Origin: Acidobacteriota bacterium
GTDB taxonomy: Bacteria > Acidobacteriota > Vicinamibacteria > Vicinamibacterales > CAVVIG01
Direction: 5' to 3'
Length of the DNA stretch: 64,000 nt
Assembly (NCBI GenBank): GCA_020850715.1
Contig: JADZED010000080.1
Coordinates: 318,524-382,523, forward strand
The translations under genes were made by a program, and so were the position numbers. Positions 41,079 to 51,145 of this stretch are shown piece by piece. The notes beneath the pieces are model-generated. The model made no database searches. It had not been told where the DNA came from and saw only the letters and a list, made by a program, of their open reading frames with translations. Each line of letters begins with the position of its first letter. Positions within the stretch are counted from its first letter, which is position 1.

Positions 41079-41745
41079 CGTCCACCGCCACGTCCAGCGC
41101 CCAGCAGCCCGCGCGCCGGACCTGCGCGCCCGCCTTCAGCGGGAGCGGCTGCCGGAAGAGCGGGCTGTCGGTCACGACCGTGTGATATTCGCCGCGCTCG
41201 CCGCAGGGGTCGACGCCGAGGCGCGCGAACGCCTCCAGCATGCCGCGTTCGAGCGGCCGGCCGAGCCAGCTTCGATCGAGCCGATCGGCGCGCGCGGCGA
41301 CGATGATCGCTTCGGCACCCGACGCCGTCCACTCTTCGAACAGCGCGAGCGTCGAGCGCCCGAACAGCGGCTCCACGGCCGTCAGCCCCGCCGCGGCGCA
41401 CATCCGCTCCGCCCATCGTCGATGCTCGTCGAACAGGATGTCGCCGAAGATCATGTGCGTCACCCCGTCGGCGGCGAGCTCCTCGAGCGCGGCCGCGAAC
41501 GCCGTGTCGTAGGTCGGCCACGTGCAGCGGCGCGTGAGCCGGCGGAGGCCGAGGCGGCCGGCCTGACCGTCGAGCACCTCCGGCCGCAGACCGTGCGACC
41601 GGCTGCGCCCCGCCTCTTCATCCACCATCGTCAGCATGGCGACGACGTCGTGCGATGCGACGGTGCGGTGGAGCGCCGCGCACCCGTCCTTCCCGCCGCT
41701 CCAGGAGATCGCGGATCGCGGCTTCAGGGAGACCGGGCCGCTCAC
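41062..41745 (-). CDS. DUF71/COG2102 ATP-pyrophosphatase, paralog 1
   Basis: SWSGGKDGCAALHR PP-loop; VTHMIFGDILFDEHRRW; DPCGERGEYHT. Confidence 0.88.
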   Translation of the reverse strand: MSGPVSLKPRSAISWSGGKDGCAALHRTVASHDVVAMLTMVDEEAGRSRSHGLRPEVLDGQAGRLGLRRLTRRCTWPTYDTAFAAALEELAADGVTHMIFGDILFDEHRRWAERMCAAAGLTAVEPLFGRSTLALFEEWTASGAEAIIVAARADRLDRSWLGRPLERGMLEAFARLGVDPCGERGEYHTVVTDSPLFRQPLPLKAGAQVRRAGCWALDVAVDDAAGA

Positions 41746-41746
41746 C

Positions 41747-43951
41747 TCAGAACCCGAGACGGACGCCGGCCCTGACCGCGCGCAGCAGCGGCTGATAGCC
41801 GAGCGGCTCCGAGTAGTCGCGGCCGGTCAGGTTGTCGACGTTCATGATTGCCGTGAGCCGCGGCGTCAGCGTCAGCGACAGGCGCGCGTCCCAGAGCGCG
41901 TGGCCGGGGTTGCGCGTGAGCGGCGGATCGAACAGCCCGAAGTCGCTGTCGACGAAGCTGCCGACGAAGGTACCCAGGAGGCCGGCACCCAGTCGGCCTG
42001 CGGCCAGCGACGCATCCACGAACCCCGAATGGCGCGGCCGGCGGAACGCCTCGCGGCCGAGGCCGAAGAGCGCATCGTCGGGCCGCTCGCTCCTGACGAT
42101 CCGCGAATCGAGCCACGTGTAGCCGGCCCGCAGGCGGAGCGCGTCGACCGGGCGGGTCTCGAACCCCAGCTCGATGCCGCGCGCGCGCGTCTCGCCGACG
42201 TTGCTGAACTGCGCCGCGAACGTGGACGGATCGGTCGTCACCAGCGTGATGACGTCGCGATACCGGTTGTGGAACCAGGTCAGCTCCACGCTCGCGCGAT
42301 CCCGGGCGAACCGCTGCCGGATGCCGATCTCGACGCTGCGCGAGCGCTCCGGCTCGAGGTCGGGGTTGCCGAGAAAGAACGGCGAGGCGCTGAACGACTC
42401 GAGCATCGTCGGCTCCTTGATGCCGCTGCCGATGCTCGCCTCGAGCTGCGTGCTGCCGAGCGAGGGCCCCGACTCGCGCGCGACGTAGACGATCGAGGCG
42501 CGCGGCACCGCCGCCACGCCGAAGCTGGCGTTGCGCTCGAGGCGGCCGCCGAAGGCGACCGAGACGCGCCGCCAGAGCATCTGCTGCTGCGCCGCGACAC
42601 CGAAGTTGCCGCGGGTGTTGATCGTTCGCGTGCCGAACATCCGATCCGCGACGTCGGCGCGCTCGCCATCCCAGTCGGCGAGCAGCGTCAGCAGGTGCCG
42701 GCTGCCGGCGTCGGCGTCGCCGAGCTGGATGTCGGCCTGGTAGCTCGCATGGCGGCGGCGCAGCCGCGTGAGGCTGTCATAGGTGAAGTCGCTCGAGGGA
42801 AACCTCGCCGTGCGGCCCGCATAGGCGGCACGGAATGGCGGGTCGGCCGCCAGATCGGTCGATTGCTGGCTCGAGGCGGCGATCGAGTAGGTGGCGCGCT
42901 GGCGCAGCCGGCCGATCTGCTGATCGACGCTGACGCTCCCGATCGAATCGTGCCGCTCGAAGAACGCGTCGAGATCGGGCCGGCCGAACGCCGTCTGGCC
43001 GGGCGTGCCCACGCGTCCCCGATCGCCGCGTGCGACGACGCGCAGCGTCGCATCGGCACCCAGAGGGACGCCGACATTGGCGTTGAACGTCGTGTTCTCG
43101 AACCGGCTGTTCGGCACGCGGCTGTCGCCGCGCCACCTCGCGCCGCCCAGGCTGTAGTCCGCACGGCCCGCGGCGCCGGAGAGGTTCCCGCTGGCATGCA
43201 GGGTGCCGTAGGTGCCGCCGTCGATCTGCGCAGCGACCGCCGGCCGGCGGGTCGCGCCGCGCCGGGTGAAGAGCTGGACGACGCTGCCCATCGCGTCGGA
43301 GCCGAAGAGCGAGGAATAGGCGCCGCGCACGACTTCGACGCGGTCGAGGTTTTCGGTCGTGAGATTGCTCAGGTAGTAGGTGCCGCCCGGCTCGTTCAGC
43401 GGCACGCCGTCGATCAGGATCTTGTTGTAGTCGCTCTCGCCGCCGCGCACGAAGAGCGAGGCGACCGTGCCCGGCCCGCCGCTGCGCACGACCATCGCCC
43501 CCGGCGTCGCTGCGAGCAGATCGGCGACGAGCGGCTTCTGCGCCCGAACCAGATCCGCGGCGGTGAAGACCGTGGCGCTCGCGCCCGTCTGGCTGGCCGG
43601 CGCCTCGGTTCTCGTCGCCGAGACGAGGACGCTCGCCTCGAGGGGCGCCACCGCGAGGGTGATCTGGATGGGGGCGCCCGCCGCGCACGGCGCGGTCGCC
43701 GGCTCGAAACCGGTCAGCGACGCTTCGACGCGGCAGGCCGTCGTGTCGTGCGCCAGCGCGAAGCGGCCCGCTTCGTCGGCGAAGCCGCTCGACGCCTCGG
43801 TTCCGTCCGCCTCGACGATGCGCACGCGGGCGCGCGGCACGGCGCGGCCCGACTGATCGACGACGATGCCGGCGAGCGGCACGGGGGCGGCGACGGCTCC
43901 GCCGTGAACGCAAAGGGCGACAAGCACGATGAATGGAAGACGGACGGACAT
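41747..43951 (-). CDS. btuB: TonB-dependent cobalamin receptor
   Basis: Carboxypeptidase-like N-domain, TonB plug (PGAMVVRSGGPGTVASLFVRGGESDYNKILIDGVPLNEPGG), beta-barrel; preceded by a cobalamin riboswitch. Confidence 0.88.
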   Translation of the reverse strand: MSVRLPFIVLVALCVHGGAVAAPVPLAGIVVDQSGRAVPRARVRIVEADGTEASSGFADEAGRFALAHDTTACRVEASLTGFEPATAPCAAGAPIQITLAVAPLEASVLVSATRTEAPASQTGASATVFTAADLVRAQKPLVADLLAATPGAMVVRSGGPGTVASLFVRGGESDYNKILIDGVPLNEPGGTYYLSNLTTENLDRVEVVRGAYSSLFGSDAMGSVVQLFTRRGATRRPAVAAQIDGGTYGTLHASGNLSGAAGRADYSLGGARWRGDSRVPNSRFENTTFNANVGVPLGADATLRVVARGDRGRVGTPGQTAFGRPDLDAFFERHDSIGSVSVDQQIGRLRQRATYSIAASSQQSTDLAADPPFRAAYAGRTARFPSSDFTYDSLTRLRRRHASYQADIQLGDADAGSRHLLTLLADWDGERADVADRMFGTRTINTRGNFGVAAQQQMLWRRVSVAFGGRLERNASFGVAAVPRASIVYVARESGPSLGSTQLEASIGSGIKEPTMLESFSASPFFLGNPDLEPERSRSVEIGIRQRFARDRASVELTWFHNRYRDVITLVTTDPSTFAAQFSNVGETRARGIELGFETRPVDALRLRAGYTWLDSRIVRSERPDDALFGLGREAFRRPRHSGFVDASLAAGRLGAGLLGTFVGSFVDSDFGLFDPPLTRNPGHALWDARLSLTLTPRLTAIMNVDNLTGRDYSEPLGYQPLLRAVRAGVRLGF

Positions 43952-43989
43952 GCGGGCTCCTCCCGGCGTCTCTCGCGCCGTGGAATGGA

Positions 43990-44211
43990 CGCCCCCGGGA
44001 GGCCAGGTTTCCTGACTTGCGGATCGACGCAGCCGCCTCGTCTTCCCGAACGCCCTGGCCGGCGGTCTTGCCGCCAGCGTCGGCGCCTCAGTGACATCGG
44101 CAGACGGCCGCTCCCCGCTTACAGTGGCGGGACCGTGTGGGCTTTGCACCCACTTCGCGTGGCCCCGGGGCGAGCGTCGGATTGTCGGGCGGCCCCGGCG
44201 GATCGGGGCCG
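43990..44211 (-). ncRNA. Cobalamin riboswitch
   Basis: Reverse strand contains CGGTCCCGCCACTGTAAGCGGGGAGC (B12 box) ... GCAAGTCAGGAAACCTGGCC; upstream of btuB. Confidence 0.92.
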
Positions 44212-44217
44212 CGCCGG

Positions 44218-44223
44218 AGTATA
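44218..44223 (-). promoter_or_regulatory. -10 element (TGC-TATACT) for riboswitch-btuB
   Basis: Reverse strand GTGCTATACTCC, about 7 nt before the riboswitch leader. Confidence 0.5.
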
Positions 44224-44413
44224 GCACGCGGCAAACGGCGCCGGATGCGACCGGTGCGGCCGCGGCGCGGATGCCCGGGTGCGCGGAGGGCGTCTTGCGA
44301 CGCGCGCATCATTATTTGGTAAGATACGCTGTTCGCGTCCACTCGACGCGCGTCGGTGCGTCGGCGCCCGGCGAGGGTGGGACCGCGCGGCATCTACTAT
44401 TCCAGAGGAGCGC

Positions 44414-44920
44414 ATGAGCAAGAGCTCGACCGTCACCGTCCGCGAGCGGCCCGTCGAAGACGTGTCGACCGCGACGACCGGCGGCCTTACCATTCATGGT
44501 GAAACCTTCGTCGTCCAGACCGATCAGCGGATCGAACTGGTGGATCTCACCAACCGCGTGATGGAGTACGTGCGCAGGTTCAACATCGGCGAGGGCCTGG
44601 TGAGCCTGTGGTCGATGCACACGACCTGCACGCTCTTCATCAACGAGTTCCAGACGGCGCTGCTCACCGACATCAAGCGCTTCCTCGAGCACATGGTCGC
44701 CCGCGACGGCGAGTACCTGCACAACGACCCGCAGCACTCCGACTGCGATCGGATGAACGCCGATTCGCACCTCCGCGCGATGCTGCTCGGCCACAGCCTC
44801 GCGCTGCAGATCAGCGGCGGAGAGGTCGTGCTCGGCCAATGGCAGCGCATCCTGATGGCGGAGCTCGACGGGCCGCGCGCGCGCTCGCTGCGCGTCCAGA
44901 TCTTCGGCGTCTCTTCCTGA
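44414..44920 (+). CDS. YjbQ/UPF0047 family protein
   Basis: VSLWSMHTTCTLFINE...HNDPQHSDCDRMNADSHLRAMLLGHSLALQISGGEVVLGQWQRILMAELDGPR. Confidence 0.92.
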   Translation: MSKSSTVTVRERPVEDVSTATTGGLTIHGETFVVQTDQRIELVDLTNRVMEYVRRFNIGEGLVSLWSMHTTCTLFINEFQTALLTDIKRFLEHMVARDGEYLHNDPQHSDCDRMNADSHLRAMLLGHSLALQISGGEVVLGQWQRILMAELDGPRARSLRVQIFGVSS

Positions 44921-45002
44921 CGCGCGTCCCGGCTCCACCCGCCTGGCTGTCCGGAGGTCCGAGCGGACGCCGGCAGGATGAGCGGATGGACCGGATAGTC
45001 AG

Positions 45003-46109
45003 ATGTCCCTGTCTCGCGTCGCCGCCGCCGGTCTCTCCGACATCGAAGCAAAGCTCGCCGCCGGGATCCGGCTGGATCCCGGTGACGGCGTCCGGCTCTT
45101 CGCCGCGGATCTGCTCGCCGTGGCCTGGCTCGCCAACCGCGAGCGCGAGAAGCGCCACGCCGGACGCACCTTCTACAACCTGAACATCCGCCTGGAGGCC
45201 ACCAACGTCTGCGTGGCCAGTTGTCTGTTCTGCTCCTTCGCGCGCCTGAAGCCGGGCGATCCCGGCGCCTACACGATGTCGCTCGAGCAGGTCTGGGACA
45301 AGCTGCGGCAGCGCCGGGACCAGCCGCTCACCGAGGTGCACGTGGTGAACGGCCTGCACCCGGATCTGCCGTTCGCCTACTACACGGACATGCTGCGCGG
45401 CTTCAAGCGGATCCGGCCGGGCATCTTCCTGAAGTGTTTCACGGCGGTCGAGATCGCCTTCTTCGCCGATCTCTACGGCATGTCCGACGAGCAGGTGCTC
45501 CGCGAGCTGATGGCGGCCGGCCTCGACTCGCTGCCGGGCGGCGGCGCCGAGATCTTCGCCGAGCGCGTGCGCAGGAAGATCGCGCGCGACAAGTGCGGCA
45601 CCGAGCGGTACCTGGCCATCCACCGGCTGGCGCACCGGCTCGGCATGCGCACCAACGTCACGATGCTGTACGGGCACATCGAGACGCCCGCCGATCGGAT
45701 CGACCACATGCTCCGCGCGCGCGCGCTGCAGGACGAGACGGGCGGCTTCCAGGCCTTCATCCCGCTGGCGTTCCATCCCGACAACAACCAGATGCGCAGG
45801 CTGCCGGCGCCGAGCGCCGCCGAGACGCTCCGCGTGCACGCGGTCGCGCGCCTGATGTGCGACAACATCGATCACGTGAAGGCGTTCTGGATCGCCACCG
45901 GCGTCGAGGTGGCGCAGACCTCGCTCTGGTTCGGCGTGGACGATCTGGACGGCACCGTGCAGGAAGAGCGGATCTACCACATGGCCGGCGCCAGGACGCC
46001 CGAGGCGTTGTCGACGCGGCAGATCGCGCGCTTGATCCTGGCGGCGGGGCGCGAGCCGGTCGAGCGCGACACGCTGTACAACGTCGTGCCGCGCCCGGCG
46101 GCGCGCTAG
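45003..46109 (+). CDS. mqnE: Aminofutalosine synthase MqnE (radical SAM, menaquinone futalosine pathway)
   Basis: LEATNVCVASCLFCSFARLKPGD; TNVTMLYGHIETPADRIDHM; FWIATGVEVAQTSLWFGVDDLDGTVQEERIYHMAGA. Confidence 0.9.
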   Translation: MSLSRVAAAGLSDIEAKLAAGIRLDPGDGVRLFAADLLAVAWLANREREKRHAGRTFYNLNIRLEATNVCVASCLFCSFARLKPGDPGAYTMSLEQVWDKLRQRRDQPLTEVHVVNGLHPDLPFAYYTDMLRGFKRIRPGIFLKCFTAVEIAFFADLYGMSDEQVLRELMAAGLDSLPGGGAEIFAERVRRKIARDKCGTERYLAIHRLAHRLGMRTNVTMLYGHIETPADRIDHMLRARALQDETGGFQAFIPLAFHPDNNQMRRLPAPSAAETLRVHAVARLMCDNIDHVKAFWIATGVEVAQTSLWFGVDDLDGTVQEERIYHMAGARTPEALSTRQIARLILAAGREPVERDTLYNVVPRPAAR

Positions 46110-46166
46110 CGTCACCGGGACGGATCGCCGGCGTTCGCGCACGAGCGCTCTGTGGCGGAGGCGCGG

Positions 46167-46219
46167 TATACTGATCGCGGGCCAAGCCGGCCAGCCCGAC
46201 CACGGCGGCTTGGCTTTTT
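46167..46219 (+). promoter_or_regulatory. -10 TATACT followed directly by an intrinsic-terminator-like hairpin (GCCAAGCC...GGCTTGGC-TTTTT) in the nadA leader
   Basis: Direct reading; stem 46181-46188/46207-46214, T-run 46215-46219. Confidence 0.6.
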
Positions 46220-46270
46220 CGCAGGGCGCTTTGCGAAATGTTTCACAAAGCCTCCGCGAACCCGAGGAAA

Positions 46271-47419
46271 ATGTCGACCTCGCTGCCGGTGCTCACCGCC
46301 TACGAGAAAGCCCACCTCGCCGATCGCCAGCCCCTCCCCGATCGCTATGTGGGGCTGGCGGACCAGGAGATGGATCGCCGGATTGCGGCCGCCAAGGCCG
46401 CGCTGGGCCGCCGCGCCGTCATCCTCGGCCATCACTACCAGCGCGACGAGGTGATCAAGTTCGCCGACCACACCGGCGACTCCTACAAGCTCGCCCAGCA
46501 GGTGTCCAGGCACCCGGACGCCGAATTCATCGTCTTCTGCGGCGTCCACTTCATGGCCGAGAGCGCCGACGTGCTCAGCGCCGATCATCAGCAGGTGATC
46601 CTGCCCGACCTCGCCGCCGGCTGCTCGATGTCGGACATGGTCGCTCCCGATCAGCTCGCGATGTGCTGGGCCGACCTCGGCCAGATGGGATTCGCGAACG
46701 ACGCGTCGCCGGTCGTGCCGGTCACCTACATCAACTCCGCCGCGGCCATCAAGGCGTTCTGCGGCGAGCGCGGCGGCGTCGTCTGCACGTCGTCGAATGC
46801 GAAGGCGACGCTGACCTGGGCCTGGGCGCGCGGCGAGCGGGTGCTGTTCCTCCCCGATCAGCACCTCGGGCGCAATGCCGCCTACGCGCTCGGTGTCCCG
46901 CTCGACCGGATGGTCGTGTGGGATCCCGACGAGGTCTGGGGCGGGCTCGATCCCGATCGGCTCGCGCGCGCGCGCATCGTGCTCTGGAAGGGGCACTGTT
47001 CCGTCCACACCCGCTTCAGCGCGCGGCAGATCGAGAGCGTGCGCCGCCAGCATCCGGGCGTGCGCGTCATCGTCCATCCGGAGGTGCCGTGGGAAGTCGT
47101 GCAGGCGGCCGACGACGCCGGTTCGACCGAGTACATCATCCGGCAGGTGAAGAACAGCGCGATCGGATCGGTGTGGGCGGTGGGCACCGAGATCCACCTC
47201 GTGAGCCGGCTCGCCAACGACGTCCACCCGGACCGCACGGTGCTGTCGCTCGATCAGTTCGGCTGCCTGTGCTCCACGATGTTCCGCGTCTCGCCCAATC
47301 ACCTGCTCTGGGTTCTCGAGGGGCTGCTCGAGGGCGCGGTGCACAACCGCATTGCGGTGCCGGACGAGCAGAAGAGCTGGACCCGCGTGGCGCTCGACCG
47401 CATGCTCTCCATTTCGTAG
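46271..47419 (+). CDS. nadA: Quinolinate synthase NadA (ORF extends upstream to 46238)
   Basis: [28 protein letters not shown]...[21 protein letters not shown]. Confidence 0.92.
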   Translation: MSTSLPVLTAYEKAHLADRQPLPDRYVGLADQEMDRRIAAAKAALGRRAVILGHHYQRDEVIKFADHTGDSYKLAQQVSRHPDAEFIVFCGVHFMAESADVLSADHQQVILPDLAAGCSMSDMVAPDQLAMCWADLGQMGFANDASPVVPVTYINSAAAIKAFCGERGGVVCTSSNAKATLTWAWARGERVLFLPDQHLGRNAAYALGVPLDRMVVWDPDEVWGGLDPDRLARARIVLWKGHCSVHTRFSARQIESVRRQHPGVRVIVHPEVPWEVVQAADDAGSTEYIIRQVKNSAIGSVWAVGTEIHLVSRLANDVHPDRTVLSLDQFGCLCSTMFRVSPNHLLWVLEGLLEGAVHNRIAVPDEQKSWTRVALDRMLSIS

Positions 47420-47474
47420 TACATTTCACAGGTTCTGCCCGTCGCAGGACTCCGACTCACAGGAGGAACGTCCG

Positions 47475-48074
47475 ATGGCTTACTCCCTGCCCCCCCTTCC
47501 GTATCCCCCCGACGCGCTCGAGCCGCACATCGACAGACAGACGATGGAGATTCATCACGGCAAGCATCACAACGCGTACGTGACGAACCTGAATGCGGCT
47601 CTCGACAAGCACCCCGATCTCCAGTCGAAGAGCCCGGAAGAGCTGATCCGGAACCTGAACGCGCTCCCGGACGCGATCCGGACCGCCGTGCGCAACAACG
47701 GCGGCGGCCACGTGAACCACACGATGTTCTGGCAGATCATGGGCCCGCACGCGGGGGGCGCGCCGACCGGCGCGATCGCCGACGCGATCGGCGGCGCATT
47801 CGGCAGCTTCGACGCGTTCAAGGAGCAGTTTGCCAAGGCGGCGGCCGGCCGTTTCGGGAGCGGCTGGGCGTGGCTCGTCGACCAGGGCGGGACGCTGTCG
47901 GTCGAAAGCACGGCGAACCAGGACAATCCGCTGATGGAGGGCAAGAAGCCGATTTTCGGCATCGACGTGTGGGAACACGCGTACTATCTGAAGTACCAGA
48001 ACCGCCGCCCGGACTACGTCGCCGCGTGGTGGAACGTCGTCAACTGGGCCGAGATCAACAAGAGACTGAGATGA
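47475..48074 (+). CDS. Fe/Mn superoxide dismutase
   Basis: [30 protein letters not shown]...[28 protein letters not shown]. Confidence 0.95.
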   Translation: MAYSLPPLPYPPDALEPHIDRQTMEIHHGKHHNAYVTNLNAALDKHPDLQSKSPEELIRNLNALPDAIRTAVRNNGGGHVNHTMFWQIMGPHAGGAPTGAIADAIGGAFGSFDAFKEQFAKAAAGRFGSGWAWLVDQGGTLSVESTANQDNPLMEGKKPIFGIDVWEHAYYLKYQNRRPDYVAAWWNVVNWAEINKRLR

Positions 48075-48153
48075 CGGCTGGACCGGCAGGACGGGCGGGA
48101 GGGCGCAGGTCTCCCCAGCCGCTCCGGCTCCTCCTGCCGCTCCTGCCCCGATC

Positions 48154-48975
48154 ATGTCGCTGACGACCATCCTCTTCTTCTTTCTCTCGCACCTCGGCAT
48201 CGGCATCATCTTCACGCTCGTGTTCGTCGCGCGCGCGGCGGGCGTCAAGTTCTTCAGGTTCAACGCCGGTCTCGCCGCGATGCTCCTGGTCGTCGCGCTC
48301 GCGTTCCGCTACGGCGTGCCCGACGCGCCCGGCGCCGGATCCGGCGGCGCGGCGCGCGGCGGTCTGCTCGCGCTGGAGGCGGCGATGGCCGCCGCCGTCG
48401 TCTACTGGGCGACCGTCGGCCGCATGCTCGCGTCGATTCGACCGCTCCTGGCCGGCACGGCCGCGGGCGCGGGGCTGCTCGCGCTGGTGCTGCAGGCGCT
48501 CGCGATCGCCGCCGGCCATTCCTGGGCCGTGCAGGTGATGACGGCCGCCAGCTTCGTGTCGTCGGCGGCGCTGCTCGGCGGCGCCTGCACGGCCATGGTG
48601 CTCGGACACTGGTACCTGGTCATCCCGTCGATGGACGTGAGGCACCTGCAGTCGATGGTCATGTGGCACATGGTCTCCATGGCGGTGCGCCTCGTGGTGG
48701 TCGCGGCGGCGGTCGCGCTGGCCTTCGCGGCGTGGCAGCCGGGCGCGGGCCCCAGCTTCCGCCGCTACGTCCTGTCGATCGACGGCATCTTCTTCTGGCA
48801 GCGGGTCCTGTTCGGCCTCGCGGGCCCGGCGGTGCTCTCCTATCTCACCTGGGAGACGGCCAAGATCCGATCGACGCAGTCGGCGACCGGCATCCTCTAC
48901 GTGGACCTGTTCACGGTGATCGTCGGCGAGATTCTCGCGAAGTACATCCTCCTCGCGACGCACGTGCCCGTGTAG
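48154..48975 (+). CDS. Multi-pass membrane protein, unknown function
   Basis: Many hydrophobic segments, MSLTTILFFFLSHLGIGIIFTLVFVARAAG. Confidence 0.7.
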   Translation: MSLTTILFFFLSHLGIGIIFTLVFVARAAGVKFFRFNAGLAAMLLVVALAFRYGVPDAPGAGSGGAARGGLLALEAAMAAAVVYWATVGRMLASIRPLLAGTAAGAGLLALVLQALAIAAGHSWAVQVMTAASFVSSAALLGGACTAMVLGHWYLVIPSMDVRHLQSMVMWHMVSMAVRLVVVAAAVALAFAAWQPGAGPSFRRYVLSIDGIFFWQRVLFGLAGPAVLSYLTWETAKIRSTQSATGILYVDLFTVIVGEILAKYILLATHVPV

Positions 48976-48989
48976 TAGGATCGAAGGCT

Positions 48990-49095
48990 CGTGGATTGCA
49001 CCGCGGTCCGGAACCTGTGCAATTTCAGACTACGAACCGCGTCAGGGCCGGAAGGCAGCAGCGCTAAGTAGATCCTGACATGTGCCGCAGTCATT
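48990..49095 (+). ncRNA. ffs: Signal recognition particle RNA (small bacterial type)
   Basis: GTCAGGGCCGGAAGGCAGCAGCGCTAAGTAGATCCTGAC SRP core; immediately upstream of dnaX. Confidence 0.9.
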
Positions 49096-49154
49096 CCGGA
49101 TCGCGGTGGAGTCCGCCCGCTCCTGTCCGCCTCGATCCCGACCGCCGTCCGTAA

Positions 49155-50840
49155 ATGGCCTATCAAGTCATCGCGCGCAAATGGCGCCCGCAGCGGTTCG
49201 CCGACGTCGTCGGCCAGCAGGCGGTGACGCGCACGCTGGCCAACGCGCTCGGGAGCGGCCGCCTCGCCCAGTCGTTCGTCTTCGCCGGCCCGCGCGGCGT
49301 GGGCAAGACGACGACGGCGCGCATCCTGGCGAGGGCGCTGAACTGCGAGAAGGGGCCCACCGCCGAGCCGTGCGGCGTGTGCGACGCCTGCCGCGAGATC
49401 GCCGAAGGGCGCGACATGGACGTCCTCGAGATCGACGCGGCCACCCACACGGGCATCGACAACGTCCGCGAGGTGATCGTCTCCGGCCTCGCCATCCGCC
49501 CCGCCCGCGATCCCTACAAGGTCTTCATCATCGACGAGGTGCACCAGCTCTCGGCCTCGTCGTTCAACGCGCTGCTGAAGTCGATCGAAGAGCCGCCGCC
49601 GCACGTGGTCTTCATGATGGCGACGACCGAGCTCGACAAGATCCCCGAGACCGTGCTGTCGCGGTCGCAGGTCTACGAGTTCCGGACCATCGCCACTCGA
49701 GCCATCGCCGACAAGCTGCGCGAGATCGTCGATGCCGAGGGCATCGAGGCCGCCGACGATGCGCTGCAGCTGATCGCGCGGGACGCCGACGGCAGCATGC
49801 GCGACGCGGAGAGCAAGCTGGACCAGGTCATCGCCTTCACGGGCCGCCGGTTCGCCGCCGCCGACGCGGCGGCCGTTCTCGGCCTGGTCGGGCGGGATCT
49901 GCTGCTGGACGCGGCGCAGGCCGTCGCCGACGAGCAGGCGCCGCAGGCGTTCACCCTTGTCGCGCGTGCGGTCGAGATGGGGTACGACCTGCGCGCGGTC
50001 TGCCGCGAACTGGCGCGCGTGGTCCGCGATCTCCTCGTGCTCTCGGTCGACCCGGGCCGCATCGCGGACCCTGAAATCGCCGGAGAAGCCGAGCGCGAGC
50101 GCCTGGCGGCGCTCGCGGACCGCTTCTCGCGCGAGGATCTGCTGCGCGCCTTCGATCTGCTCACGAAAGCCGAGGCCGACAGGCGCGGCGCCGCTCAGCC
50201 GCGCCATCACCTCGAGATGGCGCTGCTGCGGTGGATCTACCTGCGGAAGCTCGTGCCCGTCGAGGAGTTGATTCTCGAGACGAAGGGCTCAGGGGGTTCA
50301 CGCGGCTCCGGGGGGGCACGGGGTTCAGAGGGTTCAGGGGGGGCGAAGGGTTCCGCCGGCGCGAGAGGGTCGGGAGGGACGGCGGGATCGAAGAGCTCGC
50401 CTGCCGTGCCGGACGGCGCTGCGGCCGCGCCGGCCGGCGATCCGCAGCCGGCCCCGCCGGCGCGGGGCGGCGAAGAGGGAGCCGACGCCTTCCTGGCCGC
50501 GGTGCGCGGCGCGAAGGCGGTCTTCTACAATACGGTGATTGCGCAGGCGCAGCGGGTCGAGTCGGCCGGCGATCGGCTGGTCTTCACCTATGCGCCGGCT
50601 CAGCGCGCCATGCGCGAGATGCTCGAACAGAACCGCGGGTGGCTCGAATCGCTGGCGCAGGGCGTCTGCCGCCGCCGCGTGACGATTGCCGCGGTGTTGG
50701 GCGAGGCGCCCCCGGGCGGGGCCGCGCCGCCGGCAGCCGACCGGAAGGCGGCGCTGCGCGAGCAGGCGCTGGCCGATCCCGGCGTGCGCCACATGCTCGA
50801 AGTGTTCGCGGCCGAGATCAGGGACGTGGAGGAGAGGTAG
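49155..50840 (+). CDS. dnaX: DNA polymerase III subunit gamma/tau
   Basis: [19 protein letters not shown]...[20 protein letters not shown]...[24 protein letters not shown]. Confidence 0.95.
   Translation: MAYQVIARKWRPQRFADVVGQQAVTRTLANALGSGRLAQSFVFAGPRGVGKTTTARILARALNCEKGPTAEPCGVCDACREIAEGRDMDVLEIDAATHTGIDNVREVIVSGLAIRPARDPYKVFIIDEVHQLSASSFNALLKSIEEPPPHVVFMMATTELDKIPETVLSRSQVYEFRTIATRAIADKLREIVDAEGIEAADDALQLIARDADGSMRDAESKLDQVIAFTGRRFAAADAAAVLGLVGRDLLLDAAQAVADEQAPQAFTLVARAVEMGYDLRAVCRELARVVRDLLVLSVDPGRIADPEIAGEAERERLAALADRFSREDLLRAFDLLTKAEADRRGAAQPRHHLEMALLRWIYLRKLVPVEELILETKGSGGSRGSGGARGSEGSGGAKGSAGARGSGGTAGSKSSPAVPDGAAAAPAGDPQPAPPARGGEEGADAFLAAVRGAKAVFYNTVIAQAQRVESAGDRLVFTYAPAQRAMREMLEQNRGWLESLAQGVCRRRVTIAAVLGEAPPGGAAPPAADRKAALREQALADPGVRHMLEVFAAEIRDVEER
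50281..50400 (+). repeat. G-rich imperfect repeat tract inside dnaX, encoding a Gly/Ser/Lys linker
   Basis: GGGGGTTCACG.../GGGGTTCAGAGGGTTCAGGGGGGG; two G7 runs at 50310-50316 and 50337-50343. Confidence 0.7.
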
Positions 50841-50854
50841 GTGCCGGGACGGCC

Positions 50855-51145
50855 ATGAACATCCAGCAGATGATGAAGCAGGCCCAGCAGATGCAGGAGC
50901 GGCTGCAGAAGCAGATGGCCGAGCTGAAGGTCGAAGGCAATGCCGGCGGCGGCATGGTCACCGTGACGATCAACGGCGCCAAGCAGGTGCAGTCGATCGC
51001 GATCGATCCCGAGGTCGTCAACAAGGACGACGTCGTGATGCTGCAGGATCTGATCGTCGCCGCGATCAACGATGCGCAGCGCAAGGCCGACGAAGAGATG
51101 GCCCGCAACATGGGCGGCATGCTGCCGCCGGGATTCAAGCTATAA
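50855..51145 (+). CDS. ybaB: YbaB/EbfC nucleoid-associated protein
   Basis: [54 protein letters not shown]. Confidence 0.95.
   Translation: MNIQQMMKQAQQMQERLQKQMAELKVEGNAGGGMVTVTINGAKQVQSIAIDPEVVNKDDVVMLQDLIVAAINDAQRKADEEMARNMGGMLPPGFKL

Noticed and set aside
46167-46270. NAD+-I (nadA motif) riboswitch upstream of nadA
   Set aside because: Known in Acidobacteria at this position, but I could not recognise the consensus aptamer; reported only as an unidentified leader structure
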